NCBI GenBank assembly: GCA_023265045.1 | Contig: JAHFUQ010000028.1 | Span: 1-34,569, forward strand | Source: Acidimicrobiia bacterium | GTDB taxonomy: Bacteria; Actinomycetota; Acidimicrobiia; Acidimicrobiales; AC-14 | Reading direction: 5' to 3' | DNA: 34,569 nucleotides | Shown: piece after piece, positions 1-8,009 of the stretch | Position numbering within the stretch: the first letter of the stretch is position 1 | Layout: every line of letters begins with the position of its first letter | Made by a program: the position numbers and the translations under genes | The notes under the pieces: generated by a model | What the model was told of the DNA's origin: nothing | What the model saw: only the letters and a program-made list of their open reading frames with translations | Databases searched by the model: none

Positions 1-819
1 GGCCGTGAGATCGTGACCTACCACGGGCACGTCCAGGCGCTGGGCGAAACCCCCGGGTTCGTCGAGTTCCGCCACGGGTTCGAAGACGTGACGATCCGCG
101 ACATCCAGGCCGCCGTGCTCGCCGCCGGCGCGTTGTTCGGCGTGAACCACCCCACCACCTTCCCCGGTCCGCTGTTTCGCGCCATGTGCCGTGGGTTCGC
201 GTTCGAACTCGGCGACGAGGTCGACTGGGACGCGGTCGACACCCTCGAGGTGCTCACCGGCGAGGCCCTGGTGCGGTCCCGCGAGTACGGGATGCCCGAC
301 GTGGGCGTGCCGCTTGACAACCCGTTCTCCCAAACCGCCATCGACCTGTGGGAGAGCCTGCTCAACCGAGGCCACCGCATCACGGCCGTGTGTGGGTCAG
401 ACGACAAGCTCGGCCCCCGGCTGGGCTCGTGCGCAACGGCCGTCTACGCCACGGAGCTGTCGCGGGCGGGCCTCGCGGAGGCGATCCGAGCAGGGCGGGC
501 GTACGTGCGCACCCGGGGCGTCGAACGCAGCCCCGCCCTCGAACTGTCGGCGGCGCCGCCCGAGCCTGGCCAGGAGCCGGGGACCTTTGGCTCCACGCTG
601 GCGGCGGATGAGGCGGAGCTGCAGGTGACGGTCACCGGCGGGCGCGGCCAAGTGCTGCGCCTGGTTGCGAACGGCGAAGTGGTCCAGACGGTCGTGGTCG
701 CGGGCGACCCCTTCGAGCAGGCCTTTGCCGTCGACCGTGCGCAAGGCGACTGGTTCCGGATCGAGACCCTCGACGGCCGGGGGCGGACCACGATCGGCAA
801 TCCGGTGTTCCTCGCGTGA
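1..819 (+). CDS. CehA/McbA-type PHP-domain metallohydrolase, 5'-truncated
   Basis: The frame is open from the first base, so the N-terminus lies outside the window; the GTG at 13 is only an internal valine. The visible part has the C-terminal half of a PHP metallohydrolase: histidines in YHGH and NHPTTFPG, then AVCGSDDKLGPRLG, where the family usually has a metal-binding GSD/GSDxH segment. A beta-rich tail follows (about residues 195-268). Families of this kind (CehA/McbA) hydrolyse phosphoesters or carbamate-like substrates; the substrate here cannot be read. The stop overlaps the next start by 4 bp (GTGA), so the two genes are probably translationally coupled. Confidence 0.75.
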   Translation, partial: GREIVTYHGHVQALGETPGFVEFRHGFEDVTIRDIQAAVLAAGALFGVNHPTTFPGPLFRAMCRGFAFELGDEVDWDAVDTLEVLTGEALVRSREYGMPDVGVPLDNPFSQTAIDLWESLLNRGHRITAVCGSDDKLGPRLGSCATAVYATELSRAGLAEAIRAGRAYVRTRGVERSPALELSAAPPEPGQEPGTFGSTLAADEAELQVTVTGGRGQVLRLVANGEVVQTVVVAGDPFEQAFAVDRAQGDWFRIETLDGRGRTTIGNPVFLA

Positions 820-1316
820 CCGTCCGCTTCACGCTGGAACAGCGCTTCAACGCCGCGATCGACGACGTCCAGGCCGCCTTCCTCAACCCCGAGGTCCTGG
901 CTTCGCTCAGCGACCTCCCCAACGTCGGCAAGCTGCGGCTGCTCGATCAGGCGCGCGACGGCGCCACCGTCCGCCAGCGGATCCACTACGCCTTCACGGG
1001 CAAGCTGTCGGCCGCGGCGCGCGCGGTCGTGGACCCCGCTCGCCTGACCTGGGTGGAGGAGCAGCGGCACGACACCGCCGGCCACCGCGCCGCAGTGCGC
1101 ATCGTCCCCGACCACTACGGCGACCATTTCACCTGCGCAGGCACCGTGGCGCTGTACGAGGCATGGGGGGCGGTCCGGCGCGTCACCGAGGCGGAGATGA
1201 CCGTGGACATCCCGCTGGTCGGGCACAAGGTGGAGCAGACGATCGTCGACGGCCTGCGCGAGCACGCGGCGGCCGAAGCCAAGGTCGTGCAAGCTTGGTT
1301 GGACAAGGTTGGATAG
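816..1316 (+). CDS. DUF2505 family protein (START/polyketide-cyclase-like fold)
   Basis: This is a 166-residue protein starting at GTG 816 inside the stop region of the upstream gene. It opens with a strand carrying aromatic and basic residues (VRFTLEQRF). It ends in a long amphipathic helix with VGHKVEQTIVDGLREHA, which is typical of DUF2505, an actinobacterial relative of the SRPBCC/START fold. Members bind hydrophobic ligands in a helix-grip pocket, but no defined reaction is known. There is no signal peptide or membrane segment, so it is predicted cytosolic. The overlap with the PHP gene suggests one operon. Confidence 0.8.
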   Translation: MTVRFTLEQRFNAAIDDVQAAFLNPEVLASLSDLPNVGKLRLLDQARDGATVRQRIHYAFTGKLSAAARAVVDPARLTWVEEQRHDTAGHRAAVRIVPDHYGDHFTCAGTVALYEAWGAVRRVTEAEMTVDIPLVGHKVEQTIVDGLREHAAAEAKVVQAWLDKVG

Positions 1317-1497
1317 TCGCCATGGCGAGGCCGTCCTGCACGGTTGGAACCCCATCTCGGAGTGGCCGACCGGCGCCCAGCACGAGCACCCCCGCCGGAG
1401 GACTTCCGCCGCCTCACCCGCGACCTTTGCGTTCCCGCGGGTGACGTCGGGTTCTGGCAGGGCCGATGAACTCGCGGCTGACCTCGCCACCCCCGAC

Positions 1498-1872
1498 GTG
1501 CCGTGCCAGAGTTGTGCGGTGACACAGCCCGCGGCAGACGCACGCGCCGTCTCGGCCGATGCGCTCCTGGCGTTCGTGCGCGCCCTCGCCGACCCGACCC
1601 GGCTGCGGCTGTTCCTTGCGCTGCGCGAGACCGAGCGCTGCGTCACCGACCTGGTCGCCAGTGAGGGCATCGCCCAACCCCTCGTGAGCCACCACTTGCG
1701 GGTGCTCGCCGACGCCGGGCTCGTTCAAGCGCGCCGGGCCGAAGGCTTCAAGCTGTACGCGGTCAACCTCGAGGGCATGGCCGCCGCCCGGGCCCTGGCC
1801 ATGGACCTCCTCGACCCTGACGCGGTCAGCCCCCGCGCCCGCCCCGGCGGGAACGAGGAGTGCTGCCGGTAG
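1498..1872 (+). CDS. ArsR/SmtB-family regulator with N- and C-terminal cysteine pairs
   Basis: This is a winged-helix repressor of about 124 residues. The core DPTRLRLFLAL, ETERCVTDLVASE, QPLVSHHLRVLADAGLV and EGFKLYAVN is the standard ArsR-type HTH and wing. The classic metal site ELCVCDL is reduced to one cysteine (ERCVTDL). Cysteines also occur at the N-terminus (PCQSC, if the GTG at 1498 is used) and as a pair at the very end (NEECCR), resembling ArsR types that bind As(III) through terminal cysteines. The GTG at 1519 is an equally possible start and gives 117 residues; neither has a clear ribosome site. It lies 43 bp before a channel gene that it probably controls. Confidence 0.85.
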   Translation: MPCQSCAVTQPAADARAVSADALLAFVRALADPTRLRLFLALRETERCVTDLVASEGIAQPLVSHHLRVLADAGLVQARRAEGFKLYAVNLEGMAAARALAMDLLDPDAVSPRARPGGNEECCR

Positions 1873-1915
1873 CGCGAACAGTTCAGCGGGGGCGGCCCCG
1901 GGGTAGGGGTGCGGG

Positions 1916-2755
1916 GTGTCCGACAATGTGAAGACCGCATTCGAGAAGTCGATCGATGAGGGCGAACGGCGGGTCGGGCGGACCTGGCCGACGCTGCTCG
2001 CCACCGGGACCGTCGGCGGGATCGACGTCAGCATCGGCGTCCTCGCCCTGTTCCTCGTCCTCCACGCCACCGGCAACGAGTTGCTCGCCGCCCTGGCGTT
2101 CGGCATCGGGTTCATCGCCCTCACCCTGGCGTCGAGCGAGCTGTTCACCGAGAACTTCCTGGTGCCGGTGACTGCGGTCGTAGCCGGAAAGTCCAATGTG
2201 CGCGGCCTGCTGCGGCTCTGGGCCGGCGCCGCGGCCGGCAACATGGTCGGCGGCTGGGTGTTCACCGGGTTGGTGATCGTCGGCTTCCCCGAGCTCAAAG
2301 GAGCGGCGCTCACGGTGGGCGGCCACTACGCCTCGATGGGGATCGGCGCCCAGTCGTTCGCGGCCGGTGTCGTCGGGGGCGCGTCGATCACGCTCATGAC
2401 GTGGATGGAGCGGGGCACCGACTCGGTCCCCGCCAAGCTCACCGCCGCGATGTCGGTGGGCTTCCTCCTGGCGGCGGCGAAGATGAACCACGCCATCGTC
2501 ATGTCGCTGACGATGTTCGCCGCGCTCCACGCCGGCGCCCCGTTCGGCTACGCCGACTGGCTGGGCGCCGCCTCGTGGGCCGCCCTCGCCAACATGGTCG
2601 GAGGGATGGGCCTCGTCACGGTGCTGCGGCTCGTGCAGGTCGGCCGCGCCCGCGTGGAGGCTGAGCGCCGCCGCCCGCCCGGCGAGCCCCGTCCCGACGA
2701 GGACGCCGCCGGGCACGTCGAGCCGAAGATCCTCCTGCCGTCAGAGGTCGGCTGA
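1916..2755 (+). CDS. Formate/nitrite transporter (FNT) family membrane channel
   Basis: This is a 279-residue inner-membrane protein with about six hydrophobic helices (around residues 27-47, 57-75, 98-122, 147-165, 182-200 and 225-242) and a charged cytosolic tail. Motifs GNMVGGWVF, SSELFTENF and MNHAIVMS fit the FocA/NirC-like channel family, which conducts small monovalent anions such as formate, nitrite or hydrosulfide. The start is GTG 1916. No pyruvate-formate lyase or nitrite reductase gene lies beside it. The neighbour is an ArsR-type regulator, so the transported ion is uncertain. Confidence 0.85.
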   Translation: MSDNVKTAFEKSIDEGERRVGRTWPTLLATGTVGGIDVSIGVLALFLVLHATGNELLAALAFGIGFIALTLASSELFTENFLVPVTAVVAGKSNVRGLLRLWAGAAAGNMVGGWVFTGLVIVGFPELKGAALTVGGHYASMGIGAQSFAAGVVGGASITLMTWMERGTDSVPAKLTAAMSVGFLLAAAKMNHAIVMSLTMFAALHAGAPFGYADWLGAASWAALANMVGGMGLVTVLRLVQVGRARVEAERRRPPGEPRPDEDAAGHVEPKILLPSEVG

Positions 2756-2774
2756 CTAACGTCGGCGGCCGAGC

Positions 2775-3014
2775 ATGAAGCAGTCCGTCGACTTCGCGCT
2801 GGACGACCATCCGCCAGACGGGGAACGTCCCCGGGTCTCGTGGGCGGTGGCGATCACCGACGACTGCGAGGCCTGTGACGACCTCCGGGTCGAGGTCACC
2901 GTCGAGGAGGAGGGCCGCCGCGGCGGCGGGCTGACCGCCCACCTCGCCCCCGAGTCCGCCCGCCGCCTGCGCGCCGCGCTGACTACGGCGTTGAGGGAGC
3001 TAGGCGAAGGCTGA
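2775..3014 (+). CDS. Small acidic hypothetical protein, 79 aa
   Basis: I do not recognise this protein. It starts at ATG 2775, 19 bp after the FNT stop, and has an internally consistent composition: an acidic N-terminal half, a CEAC cysteine pair and a C-terminal helix rich in Arg, Ala and Leu. No membrane segment or signal peptide is seen. Its last 32 bases overlap the 3' end of the convergent hydrolase gene. It may be a genuine small gene in the FNT operon, but the start has no strong ribosome site. Confidence 0.45.
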   Translation: MKQSVDFALDDHPPDGERPRVSWAVAITDDCEACDDLRVEVTVEEEGRRGGGLTAHLAPESARRLRAALTTALRELGEG

Positions 3015-3774
3015 CGAGGAAGCCCTCGATGATCCCGATGACCTGGTCGGGAACCTCGACCATGGCGAAGTGGCCGGCGCCGGCGACGTGGCCGACGACG
3101 AGCTGGGGCGCCAGGGCCCGGAAGCGGTCGAGGTCGCACGACTGCGAGAAGTAGCTGCCCACGTACAGCAGTGGCCCCGTGACGGCCGCGACCGCGGCGG
3201 GGATGTCGTAGGCCAGGTACTCCTGCAGCGATGACGCCAGCACGGGCTGGGCCGTGGCGGCCATGACGGCCACGAGGGCGGCCTTGCGGGGGGAGTCGTC
3301 GCCCGGCAGGAAGGCGATGTTGTCGGCCACGTAGGCGAGCACGTCGCGGTAATCGGGTGTGCGAAGGCCTTGCCGCGCCTGCTCCAGGCCGCCCCGCATC
3401 TCGGGGGACGGGAACGTGGGGCCGTCGATGATGACCAGCGCGCCCACCCGGTCGGGGTACCGGGCCGCGAGGTCGAGGCCGATGGCGTCCATGCTGTGGA
3501 CCACGACCACCGGCCGGTGCAGGCCGAGCTCGTCGGCCAGCCACGCGAGGTCGTCGGCGAAGCCCTCGATCGTGTACTCCTGGTCCGGCTGGTCGCTGCG
3601 GCCGTGCCCCCGCCGGTCGACGGTGACGACCCGGTGGGTCGACCGGAAGTGGTCGAAAAGCGGCGCCATGTGGGTGTGGTCGCCCCCGAAGCCGTGGACG
3701 AGCAGCAGCGGCGGCCCGCCCGTCCCCGCCTCGTCGTACCAAAGCTCGACGCCGTCCCTGCGCAGTGTGGGCAT
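2983..3774 (-). CDS. Alpha/beta-hydrolase fold protein with altered nucleophile elbow
   Basis: This protein has 263 residues from ATG 3774, which has a strong upstream GAGGAGG ribosome site; a longer frame to 3864 lacks one. The oxyanion region LLLVHGFGGDHTHM and the strand VVTVDRRGHGRSD are typical of alpha/beta hydrolases. The nucleophile elbow reads VVVHSMDAIG instead of the usual GHSMGG, and the loop normally carrying the acid reads YVGSYFSQSCDLD. The distal histidine is present in AGAGHFAMVE. The protein may be an esterase, epoxide hydrolase or peroxidase relative, and the substrate is unknown. Predicted cytosolic. Confidence 0.85.
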   Translation of the reverse strand: MPTLRRDGVELWYDEAGTGGPPLLLVHGFGGDHTHMAPLFDHFRSTHRVVTVDRRGHGRSDQPDQEYTIEGFADDLAWLADELGLHRPVVVVHSMDAIGLDLAARYPDRVGALVIIDGPTFPSPEMRGGLEQARQGLRTPDYRDVLAYVADNIAFLPGDDSPRKAALVAVMAATAQPVLASSLQEYLAYDIPAAVAAVTGPLLYVGSYFSQSCDLDRFRALAPQLVVGHVAGAGHFAMVEVPDQVIGIIEGFLVSLRLAPSTP

Positions 3775-3867
3775 CTGTTCCTCCTCGAATCCGTCGGTGC
3801 CTGTGAAAGATGCGCTCCGCCCGTCCGCGGCGCATCGTCCAAACCGATCGACTTCGGGTGACACGAA

Positions 3868-6624
3868 CTATGTAGTCGCCTGCCCTTGCAACCGCACGGC
3901 GTACGCCGTCGCCGAGGCCCGGTTGCGGGCGCCGATCTTGACGTAGAGGTTGGCCACGTGGCGGTTCACGGTCGGCACGCTGACGTGGAGCTGGCCGGCG
4001 ATCTCCTGGTTCGTGTAACCGCCGGCGATGAGGCCGAGGATCTGCGCCTCGCGTGAGGTCAGGGGCGAGCGGGCCGGCAACGGGGCCGCCGGCGCGCCCT
4101 CGGCCGCCGCCATCGACGCCAGGGTCCGGTGCCCGAGCCCTTCGAGCTCGACGCGGGCGGCGGCGAACAGGGCGGGATCGCCGCAGAGGCGGGCGCGCGC
4201 CAGGCTCCACGACGTGAACGGCCCGGCGCCGATCCCGGCCGCTTCGAACCGGTCGACGAGCGCAGTGTGGCGCGCCGCGAGGTCCGTCCGGCTCAGGTGC
4301 CAGCACGCCGCCACCGCCATCCAAAGCGCCCCCGGCGCGCCGTAGTCCCGCGGCGCCGAGCGCTCGAGCAGGGTGGTCAGGGGGTCGACGAGCGCCCGGG
4401 CGCGGCCAGTGTCGCCGCCGACCCCGAAGGCCAGCGCGCCGAGGCCGGCGCAGATCAGCCCGAGCGGCACAGAACGGCTGAGGAAGGGTTGCTCGACCAG
4501 CCGGGCGGCCCGTTCGCCCCAGCGGCGCCAGTCGGCGCCCGGTGCGTCGTGGGGGCCGAGGTAACCCACGAGGATGGCGTGGGAGACGCTCACCGCGAGC
4601 TGCTGGCGGTGCAGCGGGCCGAGGGGCTCGACGACGACCCGAGCCTCGTCCAGCTCCTCCTGGGCCCGGCCCACCTGCCCCAGGAAGGCGTGGCACAGCG
4701 CGAGCTGGGTGAACGCCTCGCCCTGGGCGGCCACCGAACCCCAGCGCCCGGCCGCCTCGAGCAGCTCCTGCATGAGCTGTTCGGCGCCGTGGACGTCGCC
4801 GTGGCGGAACAGCAGCGAGCGGTTCGCGGCCTCGTAGGCCCGCAGGATGGCGGCCGGGCTGCGCCACGTCCGGGCCGTCTCGAGCAGCGCCATCGTCTCC
4901 TCCGGGCTGCGCCAGTCCCACGCCTCCACGGTGCGGGCCCGGTCCTCCTCCGACCCTTCGGCGTCCACCCGCGCCACCGCCGCGGGGTCGTGCCCCATCC
5001 AGCGGCCGACGTGCACGCCTGCCTCCGCCAGGGGCGCCATGGGGCTGATCAACAGGCGCAGGCGGGCCCACGCCAGGTCGCGGCGATCACCCACCAGCGC
5101 CAGGCCCCGCTCGACCAACGGCCGCCAGCCGGGGCCGGGCGCGCCCGCTTCCTTGAGGAGCCGGGCGACGCTGACGACGAAGGTCGTGATCTCGTCAGGA
5201 TCGGCCAGGGCGTCGATGGCCCGAGCGGCGGTGACGGCGGCCGCGTCCAGGGCCAGAGCCTCGGCCTCGGCGATGGCGAGGCGCGCGAGGAGCCGTGCGT
5301 CGGGCTGACCGCTCATCGTGTCGAGCTCGACCGCCATGCGCAGGAAGCGGACGGCCTGCTCGTTGGCGTGGCCGGCGCGCGCCTGGTCGGCGGCGGCGAC
5401 GCAGTGCGCCACGCCGCCCCGGGACCCTGCTCGGTAGTGCTGAGCGGCCAGTTCGGCCGTCCGCCGCGACGAGGGGGGCGCGGCGTCGATGGCGGCCGCC
5501 ACCCGCGCGTGCACCTCCCGGCGCCGGGCGCCGCCCAGCTCCTCGTACAGGGCGTGGCGGACGATGGCGTGGGAGAAGTCGTAGCTCGCGCGCCGGTCGC
5601 CCATCGCCGCCATGACCCCGGCTGCCACCGCTTCGTCGAGGGCGTCGAGCACCTCGGCCTCGGAGCGGTCGACGACCTGCGCCAGGACCGCGGGTTCGAT
5701 CCCGGCCGTGAACGCGGCGGCGGCGGCGAGCGTCTCCTGGGCGGCGGGGGACAGGCGCGCCACCCGGCGGCGGACGACCCGGCGGACGCTGTCGGGGATC
5801 CCTAGCTCGGCGATGCTCGCCTCCGTGGTCCACCGCCCGTCCCGCCGGGCGATCTTCGCCTCCTCGATGAGGTGGCTCAGCACCTCCCGTACGAAGAACG
5901 GGTTGCCGCGGGTCTCGTCGTGGATCGCACGCACGATGGCCGCCGGCAGGGCGTCGCCGGTCGTGCGCGCCAAGTACTCGCCGACCTCCTCGACGCTGAA
6001 CCCGCCGAGCCCGATCCGCATGACGTCGGCCTCGCGGGAGACGTGCGCCAGCAGGTCGTCGAGCGCGGGCGACTCGCCCGAACGGTGCGTCCCGACGATC
6101 AGCAGCGGGATGCGCGCCGCGGCGCGCGCGGCGCGCCTGAGGATGGCGAGGGAGTCGGGGTCGGCCCACTGCAGGTCCTCCAGCAGTACGAGCGCGGGCT
6201 CGGCGGCCGCGATCGCGAGGAGCCAGCTCGTCATGGCGTCGATGAGGCGGCGCTGTTCCTCGTCCGCGGGCAGGCCAGGTGGGCCCGCCGCGGTCCTCTC
6301 CGTGCCGAGGCCCATCAGGCCCGCGATCACGGCCGCACCAGGCGCGCTCGGGTCGAGGGTGGCGGCCCGGTCCCGCAGCAGCTCGGTCCACAGGTGGTAG
6401 GGCGGCTGCCACTCGCCCTCGAAGCACGCCGCTTGCAGCACCGTCGCCCCTCTGGCGGCGGCCCGGATCGCCGTCTCCCGGGCCAGCGCCGTCTTGCCCA
6501 CGCCCGGTTCGCCGGAAATGAGCACGATCCCACCGCCGCGACCGCCGCCCGCGCCGCCCTCGCAGAGGGCGGCCAGTCGGGCTTCGAGCCGGTCGAGCTC
6601 GGGCCGGCGCCCCACCAACCCCAC
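3868..6624 (-). CDS. LuxR-family (LAL-type) transcriptional regulator with AAA ATPase domain
   Basis: This 918-residue protein has the large LuxR (MalT/LAL-like) layout. Residues 38-45 (GEPGVGKT) form the Walker A motif and residues 145-155 (LVLLEDLQWAD) Walker B of an STAND/AAA_16 ATPase. A long Ala/Leu/Arg-rich helical (TPR-like) middle follows. The last 65 residues hold the LuxR HTH (LTSREAQILGLIAGGYTNQEIAGQLHVS followed by TVNRHVANLYVKIG, split here for length). Such proteins couple ligand and ATP state to transcription activation; the inducer is unknown. The start is GTG 6624, 52 bp from the divergent WhiB-like gene. Confidence 0.93.
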   Translation of the reverse strand: MGLVGRRPELDRLEARLAALCEGGAGGGRGGGIVLISGEPGVGKTALARETAIRAAARGATVLQAACFEGEWQPPYHLWTELLRDRAATLDPSAPGAAVIAGLMGLGTERTAAGPPGLPADEEQRRLIDAMTSWLLAIAAAEPALVLLEDLQWADPDSLAILRRAARAAARIPLLIVGTHRSGESPALDDLLAHVSREADVMRIGLGGFSVEEVGEYLARTTGDALPAAIVRAIHDETRGNPFFVREVLSHLIEEAKIARRDGRWTTEASIAELGIPDSVRRVVRRRVARLSPAAQETLAAAAAFTAGIEPAVLAQVVDRSEAEVLDALDEAVAAGVMAAMGDRRASYDFSHAIVRHALYEELGGARRREVHARVAAAIDAAPPSSRRTAELAAQHYRAGSRGGVAHCVAAADQARAGHANEQAVRFLRMAVELDTMSGQPDARLLARLAIAEAEALALDAAAVTAARAIDALADPDEITTFVVSVARLLKEAGAPGPGWRPLVERGLALVGDRRDLAWARLRLLISPMAPLAEAGVHVGRWMGHDPAAVARVDAEGSEEDRARTVEAWDWRSPEETMALLETARTWRSPAAILRAYEAANRSLLFRHGDVHGAEQLMQELLEAAGRWGSVAAQGEAFTQLALCHAFLGQVGRAQEELDEARVVVEPLGPLHRQQLAVSVSHAILVGYLGPHDAPGADWRRWGERAARLVEQPFLSRSVPLGLICAGLGALAFGVGGDTGRARALVDPLTTLLERSAPRDYGAPGALWMAVAACWHLSRTDLAARHTALVDRFEAAGIGAGPFTSWSLARARLCGDPALFAAARVELEGLGHRTLASMAAAEGAPAAPLPARSPLTSREAQILGLIAGGYTNQEIAGQLHVSVPTVNRHVANLYVKIGARNRASATAYAVRLQGQATT

Positions 6625-6676
6625 CGCGACAGGCTACGGAAATGTCTGCGCGGCCGCCGACGTTGTTCCGTCTGCA

Positions 6677-6940
6677 ATGACTTTGACCAACCCACGCACC
6701 GACGACGACTGGCGTCGAGACGCCGCCTGCCGCGACCTCGACACGGACATCTTCTTTCCCGTCACCGACGAGGAGGCCGGCCCCGCCCGCGAGATCTGCG
6801 CGAGCTGCCCGGTCCGCGAACAATGCCTCGAGTTCGCCCTGGCCACGCGCCAGGACGACGGCGTGTGGGGTGGGCTCACCGAAACCGAGCGACGCCGGCT
6901 CCGGCGCCGCCGCCGGGAAGCGACTCGCCGAGCGGCGTAG
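6677..6940 (+). CDS. WhiB-like [4Fe-4S] transcription factor (first of pair)
   Basis: This is an 87-residue Wbl protein from ATG 6677. All four cluster cysteines are present: DAACRDL, then AREICASCPVREQCLEF (CxxCx5C). They are followed by the GVWGGLTETER turn and an Arg-rich tail (RRLRRRRREATRR) that contacts DNA or RNA polymerase. Wbl proteins are actinobacterial and sense redox or NO through the cluster, usually acting with the main sigma factor. The frame is open upstream to 6494, but that part is an antisense shadow of the LuxR-family gene. It is divergent from that gene across 52 bp. Confidence 0.93.
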   Translation: MTLTNPRTDDDWRRDAACRDLDTDIFFPVTDEEAGPAREICASCPVREQCLEFALATRQDDGVWGGLTETERRRLRRRRREATRRAA

Positions 6941-7098
6941 GGAAGGCGACAGCACGCCAACTGGCCTGCGCAAACGGGCTTATCGGCGCGTCTTGGCAGG
7001 GCAGTCCGATGAAACCGGCGGTGGAGGTGTGAAGCTCGACCCGGCTGGGTAGGCCGACGTGGATCACATTTCCGCTCTCGGAGGACGCAACGACGCCC

Positions 7099-7416
7099 GT
7101 GCTTACAGCTACAGCCTCGCCGACCATCCTCTCCCGTGAGCCGCGGCCGCGTGCCCTGGAAACGTGGATCTGCCGCGCCGCGTGTCGTGCCCTGCCGACG
7201 GAGCTGTTCTTCCCGGCCGGGGAGCTGGACGATCAGGCCGTCGAGCAGGCCGAAGAGGCCAAGGCGGTGTGCGCGGCCTGCCCCGTACGGGTCGCTTGCC
7301 TGGAGTTCGCCATCGCCACCAACCAGCCCTACGGCATCTGGGGCGGGGTCAGCACCTCCGAACGGCGCTCGATCCGCCGCCGCCGCCAAGCCGACCGGCG
7401 CCGCCAGGCGAGTTAG
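7099..7416 (+). CDS. WhiB-like [4Fe-4S] transcription factor (second of pair)
   Basis: This is a 105-residue Wbl protein starting at GTG 7099. It has WICRAACRALPTELFFP, KAVCAACPVRVACLEF (CxxCx5C) and PYGIWGGVSTSER, followed by a basic tail (RRRRQADRRRQ). An extra cysteine precedes the first conserved one. It is a paralogue of the gene 158 bp upstream and has the same orientation. The last 4 bases overlap the stop of the convergent nicotinamidase gene. Two tandem Wbl genes suggest local duplication with divergence, though they may answer to different signals. Confidence 0.92.
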   Translation: MLTATASPTILSREPRPRALETWICRAACRALPTELFFPAGELDDQAVEQAEEAKAVCAACPVRVACLEFAIATNQPYGIWGGVSTSERRSIRRRRQADRRRQAS

Positions 7417-8009
7417 GCAACCGCCGCCCCGGCGGCCCGCATCTCGTCGATGGCCCGTTGCCCGTCGCCGGGCTGGAGGTCGACGGCGGCGATGGCGTTG
7501 GCCAGGACCGTCGTCCCGAAGCCTTGCCGGATCGCGTCGAGCGCGGTCTCCTTGACGCAGTAGTCGGTGGCGAGCCCGACCACGACGACCCGTTCCACGC
7601 CCCGGGAGCGAAGCAGGTCGGCCAAGCCCGTCTCCGAGCGCTCACCCGTCACCGGCTGGCGCACGCTGAAGCCCGAGTAGCCGTCCTGGCCGTCGGCCCC
7701 CTTCGGCACGAACAACGCCACGTCGGCCACCGTGAGCCGTGGGTGCAGCTCCGCCCCCCAGGTCTGGCCCACGCAATGCACGGGCCACACACCCCCGTCC
7801 TTGTCGAAGTGGGGGGTGTCGGGGGGGTGCCAGTCCTGGGTGTACACGATCGTGGCGCCGGCCGCCGCCGCCCGCTCCACCTCGTCGTTTACCGCCGCCA
7901 CCGCGTTTTCGGCGCCGCGCACGTACAGGCTGCCGCCGGGGTCGGCGAAGTCGTTCTGGACGTCCACCACCACGAGCGCGGTGGCGGGGTCGTACTCCGC
8001 CGCGGTCAT
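7413..8009 (-). CDS. pncA: Nicotinamidase (isochorismatase-like hydrolase)
   Basis: This is a 198-residue cysteine hydrolase that deamidates nicotinamide to nicotinate for NAD salvage. The triad is visible: Asp in VVVDVQNDF, Lys in VPKGADGQDG and the nucleophilic Cys in GLATDYCVKETALD. The metal site is also present, in TQDWHPPDTPHF and WPVHCVG. The length is close to mycobacterial PncA (186 aa). The ATG at 8009 overlaps the stop of the upstream transaldolase gene (ATGA), so the two are co-transcribed and coupled, an unusual partnership. Cytosolic. Confidence 0.92.
   Translation of the reverse strand: MTAAEYDPATALVVVDVQNDFADPGGSLYVRGAENAVAAVNDEVERAAAAGATIVYTQDWHPPDTPHFDKDGGVWPVHCVGQTWGAELHPRLTVADVALFVPKGADGQDGYSGFSVRQPVTGERSETGLADLLRSRGVERVVVVGLATDYCVKETALDAIRQGFGTTVLANAIAAVDLQPGDGQRAIDEMRAAGAAVA

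Noticed and set aside
444-1670. 408-aa minus-strand frame
   Set aside because: It is antisense to the PHP protein, DUF2505 and ArsR genes, with no ribosome site and shadow-type composition.
2756-5071. 771-aa minus-strand frame
   Set aside because: It is an alternative frame through the hydrolase and LuxR-family genes, rich in Pro/Arg/Gly, without motifs.
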